From Faecalibacterium sp. UBA1360 (lineage in GTDB: Bacteria > Bacillota > Clostridia > Oscillospirales > Ruminococcaceae): a stretch of 53,583 bases of DNA. The DNA is taken from assembly GCA_002306375.1 (NCBI GenBank), contig DBRU01000071.1, positions 1 through 53,583 of the forward strand, read 5' to 3'. This document shows, in pieces, positions 16,401 through 23,796 of the stretch. Below the pieces are notes generated by a model, which made no database searches, was not told the origin of the DNA, and saw only the letters and a list, made by a program, of their open reading frames with translations. Positions within the stretch are counted from its first letter, which is position 1, and each line of letters opens with the position of its first letter. The position numbers were made by a program, and so were the translations under genes.

Positions 16401-18610
16401 ATCAGGTAGTAAAAACGGGACGCGCCGTCCGAACGCTTGGAGATGGTCACGCCGGACACTTCATATTCCTTGCCGGATTCGTCGCGGGCAAACACGCGCA
16501 CGTTGCCGTAGTAGCCGCGCTCCTCCGCCTGGGTCAGAGAGATGAACCCGATGGTCTGGCGGCTGTCGAAGGTCACGCGGATGCCGCCGTTGTCGGGGTA
16601 ATTGGCGCCGTCGTCCCAGTCGTTCAGACCGTACCAGGAGCCAAAGTCGTTGTCCAATACGCCCCAGGCGGTGTTGGCGCTGTCCAGGGGGCTGTCTTTC
16701 ATGTAACCGGCCAGATGGATGGCGTCGGTGATGTGGGTGGTGTAGGTGCCGTTGTCCGCCAGGGTGTTCAGCAGGCGGTAGGCGGGCATGTTGACGGCGA
16801 CGGCGCTGGCCGTGGAGGCCGTGGCTGTCAGCGAGGCCGGGCCTTCGCCCAGCTCGTTGACGCCGGTCACATACACTTCGTAGCGGGTGGCGCCGCTCAG
16901 GCCGGTCAGGGTGTAGGCGTTGGAGCCGATGCCCTCGATCTTGGTAAAGGTCTCATCGCCCTGTTTGCGGTAGTACAGGTTGTAGGTGTCGGTGTCCTGC
17001 ATGGACTTCCAGCTGGCGCGGATGCTCAGCGTCGCGCCGGTCAGCTGCAGGGCGTCGGGCGCGTCGGGCAGTTTGTCGGCCTTGGGCACAACGGTGATGC
17101 TTTCGCTGTAGGGGCTGCGCCACTCGCCGTTGATGGAGCGCACGCGCACGGTGTATTCGGTCTTGTTCACCAGCTTCTGGCCGTCAAAGCGGGTGACGGT
17201 CAGGGTGGGGGCGGCGGTGCGGGTGGTCTCGGTCTTGCCGTTGCAGGTGATCTCCACCTCATAGCCGGTCACGTTCACGGCGGGGCTCCAGCGCAGGGTG
17301 AAGGTCTTGCTGCCCGCCTCGGCGCTCAGGTCCTGGGGGATATCCAGTTCGGGGGCGGGGATGCGGCTTTCCATATCATTGAGGAATTCCACCTTGGTGA
17401 TGTCCGCCAACTTGGTGGACTGGGCGGTGGCCGTGATCTTGATCGTGACCTTTTTCACGGCGACCTGTTCGCCGAAGTCCACCACGATGGTACCGTCGGC
17501 CTGCACCTGGGCGTTCAGGGCCCGGGCCAGCGCGGCGGTGCCCAGCGGGATGATAAGCTCGTCGCCGTTTTCCAGTTCCACCACGATGGTGCCGCCGGTC
17601 ACGGCGTTGTCGCTGTCGGCGGGGCTTTGCAGCACCAGGCCCGCCATGCCCACGGCGCCCTGGGCGCTGCCCGCAAAGTCAAAGTCCACCTCGACCGGGT
17701 TGTCCTCCGAGATGACTTCGTCCTTCTCGGTCCCCAGCTGCACGGTGGTCTCGCCGGTCAGCAGGTCCGCGGTGCTGCCGCTGACGATCTGGGTGCCGGC
17801 CGCAGTGGCGGCGGCGGCCAGAACTTCAGGCAGGCGGGTGGTGGGAACGGCGGTGCCGTCGCGGTCGTCCTCATAGTTGGAGGCCAGGATCTGCAGGTCC
17901 ACCAGGTCCACGACGCCGCTGCCATCCAGGTCGCAGGCGGTGTCGCTGCTGCCCAGGGCGTTCACCAGGGCGGTCACGTCCTCCTCGGTGATCGTGCCGT
18001 CGCCGGTCACGTCGCCGGCGCGCAGCACGCCGGGCCGGGCCGCGGTGCCGTCATAGCTGATGTGGGCCAAAAAGTCGGTGTACAGCTGTACGGTATAGAG
18101 CAGGTCCTCCACCTCAAGGGTCTGCTCGTAGTCGGCAAACCCGGCGGCGCTGACGCGCAGGGTGTAGGCCCCGTTGGCCAGGCCGTCAAAGCGCAGCGTT
18201 TCGGTGCAGGCCGGGGCGTCGGTGCTGCCGGCGGCGGGCAAAACGGCGCTCAGCGTGCGCTCGGTGTCGGGGCCGGTCAGCTGCACCGTGATCTCCACGT
18301 CTTTTTGCAGCGGAAGCGCCGCGCCCAGCTGCACCGCCACGCCCGCTATGTCTGTCGGCGCGGAAGGCGTCTGCTCCTGGTCGTTGGGGGCGTTTGTATC
18401 TGTATCTTCGGTCTGCGCAAACAAGTCGATGCTCTGTTTGTCTTCAGCCTCGCCCGGTTCGCTTTCCTGGGCGGCGGCTTCGGGGGTGGCGATCTCACCT
18501 TCGGTCGTGGGATCGGTCAGGGCGCCGTCGTCCGCCAGAGCGTAGCTCAGCTGCGACACGCTGCCGAATACCATGCACAGGCTCAGAAGGGTGGCAATGG
18601 CTCTTTTCAC
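13409..18610 (-). CDS. Large secreted M60-family (enhancin/mucinase-type) metallopeptidase with dockerin-like repeat
   Basis: 1733 residues, exported (signal peptide about 1-25). Order seen: acidic linker (26-90); carboxypeptidase-regulatory-like beta domain (about 90-190); dockerin-like pair of calcium loops (about 196-250: DVTGDGTITEED and DLDGSGVVDLVD); beta-sandwich (about 255-415); two fibronectin-III domains (about 415-515 and 516-605); a discoidin-like domain; peptidase core with zinc motif HEVGH (H1147, E1148, H1151) and the downstream glutamate E1162 in EVTNN, fitting the M60 pattern HExxH-x(8,28)-E; and a second F5/8 type C-like domain (about 1440-1620). M60 enzymes are known to cut O-glycosylated mucins. 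Start is GTG 18610 after AAGGA. The dockerin lies near the N-terminus, which is unusual. Glycoprotein cleavage is inferred from the family. Confidence 0.9.
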   Translation of the reverse strand: MKRAIATLLSLCMVFGSVSQLSYALADDGALTDPTTEGEIATPEAAAQESEPGEAEDKQSIDLFAQTEDTDTNAPNDQEQTPSAPTDIAGVAVQLGAALPLQKDVEITVQLTGPDTERTLSAVLPAAGSTDAPACTETLRFDGLANGAYTLRVSAAGFADYEQTLEVEDLLYTVQLYTDFLAHISYDGTAARPGVLRAGDVTGDGTITEEDVTALVNALGSSDTACDLDGSGVVDLVDLQILASNYEDDRDGTAVPTTRLPEVLAAAATAAGTQIVSGSTADLLTGETTVQLGTEKDEVISEDNPVEVDFDFAGSAQGAVGMAGLVLQSPADSDNAVTGGTIVVELENGDELIIPLGTAALARALNAQVQADGTIVVDFGEQVAVKKVTIKITATAQSTKLADITKVEFLNDMESRIPAPELDIPQDLSAEAGSKTFTLRWSPAVNVTGYEVEITCNGKTETTRTAAPTLTVTRFDGQKLVNKTEYTVRVRSINGEWRSPYSESITVVPKADKLPDAPDALQLTGATLSIRASWKSMQDTDTYNLYYRKQGDETFTKIEGIGSNAYTLTGLSGATRYEVYVTGVNELGEGPASLTATASTASAVAVNMPAYRLLNTLADNGTYTTHITDAIHLAGYMKDSPLDSANTAWGVLDNDFGSWYGLNDWDDGANYPDNGGIRVTFDSRQTIGFISLTQAEERGYYGNVRVFARDESGKEYEVSGVTISKRSDGASRFYYLIKIPGGVTTDYLRVCVGYSYYNTPISISELRFHTYDSLEDDILALYADDLHLTLAPEVDEERIAALQTRLDTPDEVSGEYHPDREALQRELNNARGLLESELNDAVQVHTTITAAKDNHLGFTGLNAWQPLGVSAYAGEELVVYVGGNGGQTGSAAPLQLIATQFNAESGTVSGRPITLNYGRNEISVPELVSFDAEHGGALYVQYTGSNDNAQLSVRVGGGTKIPVLDLYGITDEGERLARVSAYVAELESYVASLPELHETLHAGSGKTAIDHEYNAEECILNTTDILLDQMMISVPPQQLLAGLSGDTAAKAAALLDSMNAMDQMMTLFYQHKGLTDLAGAGDRNRLPAQHLNIRYQRMFAGAFMYAAGNHIGIGWGSVPGLAQGSVVQLDENGRYESGSFFGWGIAHEVGHNINQGVYAVVEVTNNYFAQVSQSSEGVRFGYDAIYRRVTSGVMGHSDDVFTDLAMYWQLHLAFDTGYEYEIYDNYTDLLNSRLFARIDTYARTPAAAPQPEGVALTLGSNADQNFMRLACAAAQRDLTDFFLRWGLEADAVTAAYAAQFPAETRAVYYVNDGARDYAMTHDAGATIAGQDVWLEASTALVSEQTPNQVELTLSSTVDVEALLGYEITRITYADGQPSAEVVGFTTTDHYTDTITTLNNRAVTYEIVAVDKFLNRSQSVSLPTVKISHDGSYDKSLWTVATNMVSDQDSHLDAGDHDPCEPTPVAAIDKVIDNDKTTTYIGRAESGQAVVTLDFHKTLGVTAFKYTVTEGSPIESYEIQISADGSQWTTVTAGSFDGQQVNTVYFRNENNDPWVCTYDASQLRLVVNAPAGTDIAISELDVLGPTGDNVELTAEGIGYLTADFLFAEGETIPEGSLVFTGSYKGNPAYNVVLLFDENGNIVGGVDDEGSLVAQQVILAPDPENGELGEVSEGYWVYWIEPDTLAGLDLPESVRVELYRVDNATTNEGQRLTADTLPVTLPGELPGITLGGVGA

Positions 18611-18813
18611 TTCGTTCCGTCCTTTCGTGTCCGGGCGGGTTGCAGGCCCGGGGCTTTTGATGCAGCGGAATTCTACTATAAAACCAATAGGAATTCAAGG
18701 GTTTTGAGCACGTTTTTGAAAATATTCTGGTTTAACTAAAATTGTTATATTCTGCCACGGCATCCTTTGTTGCATATGCCCATCAAAAATCCCGCTGTAT
18801 CCTATATATAACG
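18611..18813 (-). other. AT-rich upstream region of the M60 operon
   Basis: No gene seen. The region is much richer in A/T than its surroundings and must hold the M60 promoter, but I found no hexamer pair with good spacing. A TATAGT hexamer near 18675-18680 (minus strand) lies between two GAATTC sites (18669 and 18691) without a matching -35. Confidence 0.35.
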
Positions 18814-18854
18814 AAAAAAGCAGGCGTCTGGCGCCGCGCGCGTCTGATGCCTGC
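18814..18854 (-). terminator. Second terminator downstream of tRNA-Val
   Basis: Minus strand: GCAGGC (18854-18849) pairs with GCCTGC (18825-18820), with further GC-rich pairing inside, followed by six T (18819-18814). Confidence 0.65.
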
Positions 18855-18956
18855 TTGTGTATGGATAAACTGCTGTTATGCGCAACCTGGCGCGCCGCGG
18901 CGTCCGCCCGCATCGGTTTGGGCGGACAGAAAAGGGGCGTGCGGGTGCGGGACAAC

Positions 18957-18986
18957 AAAAAAACCGACCGCCCGCAGGCGATCGGT
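18957..18986 (-). terminator. Terminator of tRNA-Val
   Basis: Minus strand stem ACCGATCGCC / GGCGGTCGGT with loop TGCG, followed by a run of T, starting 6 nt after the tRNA 3' end. Confidence 0.85.
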
Positions 18987-18991
18987 CTGTC

Positions 18992-19068
18992 TGGTGGAAG
19001 ATTAGGGACTCGAACCCAAGACCTCTGCGATGTGAACGCAGCGCTCTAACCAGCTGAGCTAATCTTCC
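18992..19068 (-). tRNA. tRNA-Val, anticodon CAC
   Basis: 77 nt including encoded CCA. Acceptor stem GGAAGAT/ATCTTCC (7 bp), D arm GCTC/GAGC, anticodon stem CTGCG/CGCAG with loop TTCACAT (anticodon CAC, reading GUG) and T loop TTCGAGT. The T stem TTGGG/CCCTA contains one U-U mismatch. It has a consensus promoter at 19084-19112 and its own terminator, so it is transcribed singly. Confidence 0.95.
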
Positions 19069-19083
19069 GTAGCGACAGGTGCT

Positions 19084-19112
19084 ATTATACCCTGCATTTT
19101 TTGGTTTGTCAA
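19084..19112 (-). promoter_or_regulatory. Perfect consensus promoter of tRNA-Val
   Basis: Minus strand TTGACA (19112-19107), 17-bp spacer and TATAAT (19089-19084), 16 bp before the mature tRNA 5' end. Confidence 0.88.
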
Positions 19113-19172
19113 GCCCTGTTCGGGATTATTTTTTGCGGGCGGCACAAAAGGCGCGCCCATGCAACTTTGTGA

Positions 19173-19201
19173 TTGCGCCGGGGCGCGCGGCATGCTACAC
19201 T
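19173..19201 (+). promoter_or_regulatory. Promoter of the small membrane protein / beta-galactosidase operon
   Basis: TTGCGC (19173-19178), 17-bp spacer and TACACT (19196-19201) with an extended -10 TGC. About 55 bp before the start at 19256. Confidence 0.6.
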
Positions 19202-19255
19202 AAAGCCAAACGGGGCGGCCGCGCGCCGCCCGGCCGCACAAAGGAGGCGTCCCAT

Positions 19256-19486
19256 ATGAACAAGCTGTTTGCCTATGCCGACCGCTATTGCCGGCAAAGC
19301 ACCTGGAAGGACCTTGCCCTGCTCAAGTTCTGCCTGTGCGCGGCGGGGGTGGTCATCGGTCTGCTGGTCCCCGCGCACAAGCGCAAAGCCGTGCTGTTTG
19401 CGGCGCTGGCCGTGTTCGCCGGGACCTATGTGCCCCTGATGTACGATTTCCTGAGCCTGATGCTGACAGGCAAGGACGAGGCGTGA
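19256..19486 (+). CDS. Small two-helix membrane protein
   Basis: 76 residues with a hydrophilic N-terminus (MNKLFAYADRYC), a conserved-looking DLALLKFCLCAAG segment and two hydrophobic helices (about 24-40 and 46-66). ATG 19256 follows AAAGGAGG at good spacing; the longer in-frame reading from 19079 would cross the promoter. Such proteins occur widely in Clostridia and are sometimes labelled 'permease of phosphate ABC transporter', a name I regard as unsupported. It lies 36 bp upstream of the beta-galactosidase gene in the same direction and probably shares its transcript. Function unknown. Confidence 0.75.
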   Translation: MNKLFAYADRYCRQSTWKDLALLKFCLCAAGVVIGLLVPAHKRKAVLFAALAVFAGTYVPLMYDFLSLMLTGKDEA

Positions 19487-19522
19487 TCCCGCTTTTTGCC
19501 CGTATCGTATAAGGAGATAGTC

Positions 19523-21574
19523 ATGTCTTACGCCTATACGCCCCGGTGCCTGCTGCGTGACGGCGCGCCCTGGCTGCCCATGATGGGAGAGATGCACTAC
19601 ACCCGCTACGACCCCCGGCGCTGGTCTGACGAATTGCACAAGATGCGCGCCGGCGGGGTGGATGTGGTGTCCACCTATGTGATCTGGATCCATCACGAAG
19701 AACGCCGGGGGACCTTCGATTTCACGGGCTGCCGGGACCTGCGCCGATTCGTGCTGGCGGCCCGGGATGCGGGCCTGGCGGTGTTTTTGCGCCTGGGTCC
19801 CTGGGTCCACGGCGAAGTGCGCAACGGCGGGTTCCCCGACTGGGTGCTCAACGATCTGCCCGCCGGCGCGCCGCGCACCGACGACGAAGCCTACCTGGCC
19901 TGCGTGCGGGCCTTCTGGTCCCGGGCGGCGGCCGAGGTCCGGGATCTGATGTACGACAAGGGCGGCCCGGTCATCGGCATCCAGATCGAGAATGAGTACG
20001 GCCACGCCGGCGGTCAGGCCGGCCCGGCGGGGCAGCGTCACATGCAGACGCTGGCGGCCCTGGCCCGGGAACTGGGCTTTGCCGCGCCGCTGTACACGGC
20101 CACCGGCTGGGGCGGCGCGGTCACCGGGGGGCTGCTGCCCGTTATGGGCGGCTACTGCGACGCCCCCTGGGCCGACACTGCTGAAGAACTGCCCCCCAAC
20201 GCCAACTATGTGTTCACCCCTTGCCGGGACGACGCCCTCATCGCCAGCGACCTGGGCCACGGCGCGCCCCCGACCTTTGACGCGGCCGCCTTCCCGTACC
20301 TGACGGCAGAGCTGGGCGGCGGGCTTCAGGTCACGGCCAAACGCCGCCCCGTGCCCACGGCGGCGGACATCGGCGCCATGTCGGTGGTCAAGCTGGGCAG
20401 CGGCGCGTCGCTGCTGGGATACTATATGTACCACGGCGGCACCAATCCCAAGGGCCTTTTGTCCACCTTGCAGGAAAGCCGCGCCGCCGGCTCGCCCAAC
20501 GACCTGCCCGAATGCAACTACGACTTCGGCGCGCCCATCGGCCAGTTTGGCCGTATCACCGACACCTACCGGGAGCTGCGCCTGTTGGGACTGTTTTTGC
20601 GGGACTACGGCGCTGCTTTGGCGCCCATGCCCGCTTTCGTCGATCCGCCCGCCCAGGACCCCGCCGACCTGCAAACCCTGCGCACGGCCCGGCGCGGAGA
20701 GGAAGAACAGGGCTATGTGTTTTTCAACAATCACCAGCGCCGCCGTGTCATGGCCGCCCATCCCGGCGTGCGGCTGACCGTGCCCGGGCGGGTCTTGCCG
20801 GCGGTGGATATCGCCCCCGGGCAGTACGGTTTTTTCCCTTACGGCATGCGCCTGGGGGATGCGGTGCTGGACAGCGCCGCCGCCGTGCCGCTGTGCCGCC
20901 TGAACACCCGGGAAGGGGAGGTGCACGTCTTTTACGGCGACTGGGCGCCCCGCTTCACCTGGCGGGGCAGCGCCCGGGCCCGGGTGCTGCATCTGCCCCG
21001 GGCCGAGGCCCTGCGCGCCGCCAAGATCACGCTGGATCAGGACTACCTGGTCCTGGCCAACGACTTCGTTTGGGTAGAGGATGGCCGCTTGCGCGTCTGC
21101 GGCGGCCGGGATACCCTGATCCAGATGTTCCCCCCGCCGCCCTTCGTGCCGGAAGGGTTCGTGTCCTGCGGCTGCGAAGGGGGCTTTGCGGCGTTTGTGC
21201 GCCGCATCGACCTGCCCCGGGCAACCGTGATCCTGCGCCCGGTGCGCCAGGGCACGGAGGCCGCCGTCTATGATGTGGAGTTGACCTACCCGCCGCATCC
21301 GCCCGCGGGCTACGACGCCTGGCTTCGGCTGGAGTACGCAGGCGACGGGCTCGAGATCTATGGCAACGGCGAAAAGCTCAACGACGACTTCTATGCCGGC
21401 CGGCCCGCCGAACTGGGGCTGGGGTATTACGGGTTCCCCACCCGCCTGCGGGTGGTGGTGCGCCCGCTGCGCCCCCAGGATCGAAGCCGGGTGTATCTGG
21501 AAGCCTGGCCGGCCTTCCGCCGGGGCCGCGCCTGCCGCGTCGACGGGGCGCAGATCGTCGAGCGCTGGTGCTGA
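19523..21574 (+). CDS. Glycoside hydrolase family 35 beta-galactosidase
   Basis: 683 residues. It would release terminal beta-linked galactose from oligosaccharides. The GH35 TIM barrel is recognisable from MMGEMHYTRYDP, TYVIWIHHEE, LRLGPWVHGEVRNGGFPDW, the acid/base motif IENEYG (E158 after Asn) and the nucleophile in LTAELGGG (E263); YHGGTN is also typical. C-terminal beta domains fill residues from about 390. No signal peptide is visible, so it likely acts in the cytoplasm on imported galactosides. Start ATG 19523 follows AAGGAG; a GTG 27 bp upstream is less likely. Placement next to the divergent tRNA and M60 operon suggests, but does not prove, use of mucin-derived galacto-N-biose or LacNAc-type sugars. 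Confidence 0.93.
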   Translation: MSYAYTPRCLLRDGAPWLPMMGEMHYTRYDPRRWSDELHKMRAGGVDVVSTYVIWIHHEERRGTFDFTGCRDLRRFVLAARDAGLAVFLRLGPWVHGEVRNGGFPDWVLNDLPAGAPRTDDEAYLACVRAFWSRAAAEVRDLMYDKGGPVIGIQIENEYGHAGGQAGPAGQRHMQTLAALARELGFAAPLYTATGWGGAVTGGLLPVMGGYCDAPWADTAEELPPNANYVFTPCRDDALIASDLGHGAPPTFDAAAFPYLTAELGGGLQVTAKRRPVPTAADIGAMSVVKLGSGASLLGYYMYHGGTNPKGLLSTLQESRAAGSPNDLPECNYDFGAPIGQFGRITDTYRELRLLGLFLRDYGAALAPMPAFVDPPAQDPADLQTLRTARRGEEEQGYVFFNNHQRRRVMAAHPGVRLTVPGRVLPAVDIAPGQYGFFPYGMRLGDAVLDSAAAVPLCRLNTREGEVHVFYGDWAPRFTWRGSARARVLHLPRAEALRAAKITLDQDYLVLANDFVWVEDGRLRVCGGRDTLIQMFPPPPFVPEGFVSCGCEGGFAAFVRRIDLPRATVILRPVRQGTEAAVYDVELTYPPHPPAGYDAWLRLEYAGDGLEIYGNGEKLNDDFYAGRPAELGLGYYGFPTRLRVVVRPLRPQDRSRVYLEAWPAFRRGRACRVDGAQIVERWC

Positions 21575-21653
21575 TCGCCCGGGGCCTTGTGCCGCGCTTG
21601 CCCGCACTTCGGCTTCGCGCCGCCCGCCGCATACTCGCCGCCCGCTAGGTACT

Positions 21654-21689
21654 CGCCGCCCGCCGCAGACGCGCCGGGCGGCGCTTTTG
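21654..21689 (+). terminator. Intrinsic terminator after the beta-galactosidase gene
   Basis: Stem CGCCGCCCG (21654-21662) / CGGGCGGCG (21675-21683) followed by CTTTTG. The left arm is the last of three near-identical CGCCGCCCGC copies between 21619 and 21663. Confidence 0.7.
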
Positions 21690-21960
21690 TGATGGCGCCC
21701 CACAGGACCGACCCAAAACCAGCGTTTCCACCAAAGTTTACGGGCTGAAGTTTGGCAGACTGACCAATTATTTTGGTTTTGTTAATTTTTTATTGAAGTC
21801 TTTTGCAAAATCTCGTATACTGAAATGGATACGCCGCTGCCATGGCTGGGCAGGGCGCGTCGCCGTGCTTGCCGGACCCCGCGCGGCGGGGCAGGGGAGA
21901 GAACGTCTGCCTTCCCGCCCGGCGCCCAACGGCTGTCACAGATACGGAGGATTAAAAACT
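21690..21960 (+). promoter_or_regulatory. Control region of the hydrogenase operon
   Basis: An AT-rich block precedes the promoter. It contains the 15-bp palindrome ACCAA-TTATT-TTGGT (21763-21777) and an adjacent TTGTTAA (21779-21785) that matches one half of the clostridial Rex operator, with the second half poorly conserved. The promoter is at 21793-21821. A GC-rich leader of about 130 nt follows, with no ORF. Confidence 0.5.
21793..21821 (+). promoter_or_regulatory. Promoter of the hydrogenase operon
   Basis: TTGAAG (21793-21798), 17-bp spacer, TATACT (21816-21821). Confidence 0.75.
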
Positions 21961-23796
21961 ATGGTAAGACTGTCCATTGAGACCCCGGACCGCGCTCAGC
22001 AGGTCGTGCAGGACCTGTGCCGCGACATGGGGCGCCGCGTGGCCGCCAACCCGCCGGGGCTCTGCCCGGTGGACCTGGCGCTGAATTTTTTGCGCCTGTG
22101 CCATGCCCAGACCTGCGGCAAGTGCGTGCCCTGCCGCATCGGCCTGTCCCAGTTGGAAACGCTGATCGAAAGCGTGCTGGACCAGACTGCCCCCGAAGGC
22201 ACCATCGACCTGATCGAACGCACCGCCGCCGCCATTGTGGACACGGCGGACTGCGCCATCGGCTACGAAGCCGCCGCCATGGTGTTGCAGGGCGTGCGGG
22301 GCTTCCGCGAAGATTATGAGCTCCACGCTCAGGAGGGCCGCTGCATCTGCTCGCTCAAGCAGCCGGTGCCCTGCGTCACCGTCTGCCCGGCTCATGTGGA
22401 CATCCCCGGCTACATCGCCCTTGTGCGGGAAGGCCGCTTCCAGGACGCGGTGGACCTTATCCGCAAGGACAATCCCTTCCCGTACTCCTGCGCCTATGTG
22501 TGCGAGCACCCCTGCGAGCGTCAGTGCCGCCGCCGTCTGGTGGACGACGCCATCAACATCTGCGGCATCAAGCGCTACGCCGTGGACCACTGCCCCGACG
22601 ACGCTCCGCCCGCGCCCGCTCCGGCCACCGGCAAGCGCATCGCCGTGGTGGGCGGCGGCCCCAGCGGCCTGACCGCGGCCTATTACCTGCAACTGATGGG
22701 CCACAGCGTCACCGTGTTCGAGCAGCGGGAACGCCTGGGCGGCATGCTGCGCTACGGCATCCCCGACTACCGCCTGCCCCCCGAGGTGCTGCAAAAGGAC
22801 ATCGACTACATCTTAAAGACCGGCGTGGAGGTCAAGACCGGCGTGTGTATCGGTTCCGACATCAAGGTGGATGATCTGCGCCAGCAGTATGACGCTTTGT
22901 ATGTGGCCATCGGCGCCCACGCCGACAAAAAGCTGGGCCTGCCCGGCGAGGACAGCAAAAATGTTCTGTCTGCCGTGGAATTCCTGCGGGACTGCGGCGA
23001 AGGCAAGCCTCTTGACTTTACAGGCAAGCGCGTGGTGGTCATCGGCGGCGGCAACGTCAGCATGGACGCCACCCGCACGGCCATCCGCCTGGGCGCGGAC
23101 AGCGTGACCTGCGTGTACCGCCGCCGCATCGACGATATGACCGCCCTGCCCGAGGAGATCGAGGACGCCAAGGCCGAAGGCTGCCAGATCCTGCCCATGC
23201 AGGCCCCCAGCCGCATCGAAGCCGACGAAAACGGCAATGTCGCCGCCCTGTGGACCAAGCCCCAGATCATCGGCGGCTACGGCCGCGACGGCCGCCCGGG
23301 TCCGCGCAACGCGGCCGAGCGGGAATTCCGCATCCCCTGCGACTACCTGATCATCGCCATCGGCCAGCGCATCGAGTCGGACAACTTTGAAAAGGACGGC
23401 ATCGAGACCAGCCACGGCGCCCTCAAGGCCGACCTGTCCGGCTACGTGCCCGGCACGCCCAACGTGTTCGCCGGCGGCGACGCCGTCACCGGCCCGGCCA
23501 CCGTCATCCGCGCGGTGGCGGCAGGCAAGGTGGGCGCGGCCAACATCGACAGCTTTTTGGGTTATGCCCATACCATCAGCTGCGACGTGCAGATCCCCCC
23601 GGCGCGCTTGTCCAACACGCCGCCCTGCGGGCGCATCCAGCTCAAGGCCCGCAACCCGCTGGAAGCCCGGGGCGACTTTGCCCTGGCCACCTGCGGCATG
23701 ACTGAGGAGGAAGCCATGCAGGAGGCCGGCCGCTGCCTGCGCTGCGACCACTTCGGCTACGGCATCTTTAAGGGAGGGAGGACGACCCAATGGTAA
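21961..23796 (+). CDS. GltD-like NAD(P)/FAD oxidoreductase with extra iron-sulfur motifs, hydrogenase partner
   Basis: 611 residues, cytoplasmic. It probably passes electrons between NAD(P)H and the hydrogenase encoded by the overlapping next gene. An N-terminal domain with TCGKCVPCRIG (C52, C55, C58) resembles the C-terminal [4Fe-4S] domain of NuoF-type subunits. Residues about 145-220 form a cysteine-rich Fer4_20-like domain (CVTVCPAHVDIPGY, CEHPCERQC). Next comes the glutamate-synthase small-subunit fold with FAD motif VVGGGPSGL (about 230-238) and NAD(P) motif VIGGGNVSMDA (about 360-370). It closes with AGDAVTGPAT-like FAD contacts and a final CLRC pair. Start ATG 21961 follows GGAGG. It overlaps the hydrogenase start by 7 bp. 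Confidence 0.9.
   Translation: MVRLSIETPDRAQQVVQDLCRDMGRRVAANPPGLCPVDLALNFLRLCHAQTCGKCVPCRIGLSQLETLIESVLDQTAPEGTIDLIERTAAAIVDTADCAIGYEAAAMVLQGVRGFREDYELHAQEGRCICSLKQPVPCVTVCPAHVDIPGYIALVREGRFQDAVDLIRKDNPFPYSCAYVCEHPCERQCRRRLVDDAINICGIKRYAVDHCPDDAPPAPAPATGKRIAVVGGGPSGLTAAYYLQLMGHSVTVFEQRERLGGMLRYGIPDYRLPPEVLQKDIDYILKTGVEVKTGVCIGSDIKVDDLRQQYDALYVAIGAHADKKLGLPGEDSKNVLSAVEFLRDCGEGKPLDFTGKRVVVIGGGNVSMDATRTAIRLGADSVTCVYRRRIDDMTALPEEIEDAKAEGCQILPMQAPSRIEADENGNVAALWTKPQIIGGYGRDGRPGPRNAAEREFRIPCDYLIIAIGQRIESDNFEKDGIETSHGALKADLSGYVPGTPNVFAGGDAVTGPATVIRAVAAGKVGAANIDSFLGYAHTISCDVQIPPARLSNTPPCGRIQLKARNPLEARGDFALATCGMTEEEAMQEAGRCLRCDHFGYGIFKGGRTTQW

Noticed and set aside
18667..18696. GAATTC ... GAATTC pair flanking a TATAGT hexamer, considered as an operator-promoter for the M60 operon
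   Set aside because: No -35 with suitable spacing, and short identical hexamers are expected by chance in AT-rich DNA.
13328..18739. A plus-strand open frame of about 1800 codons opposite the M60 peptidase gene
   Set aside because: It mirrors the real gene. High GC at codon third positions removes stops from the antisense frame; its translation is Gly/Ala/Val/His-rich without motifs or ribosome binding site, while the minus strand shows clear domains.
21619..21663. Three CGCCGCCCGC copies after the beta-galactosidase gene, considered as a repeat element
   Set aside because: Too short and in a GC-rich terminator region; simplest view is slippage near the terminator stem.
19109..21703. Minus-strand frame of 864 codons opposite the small membrane protein and GH35 genes
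   Set aside because: Low-complexity antisense translation; the plus strand has all GH35 catalytic motifs.
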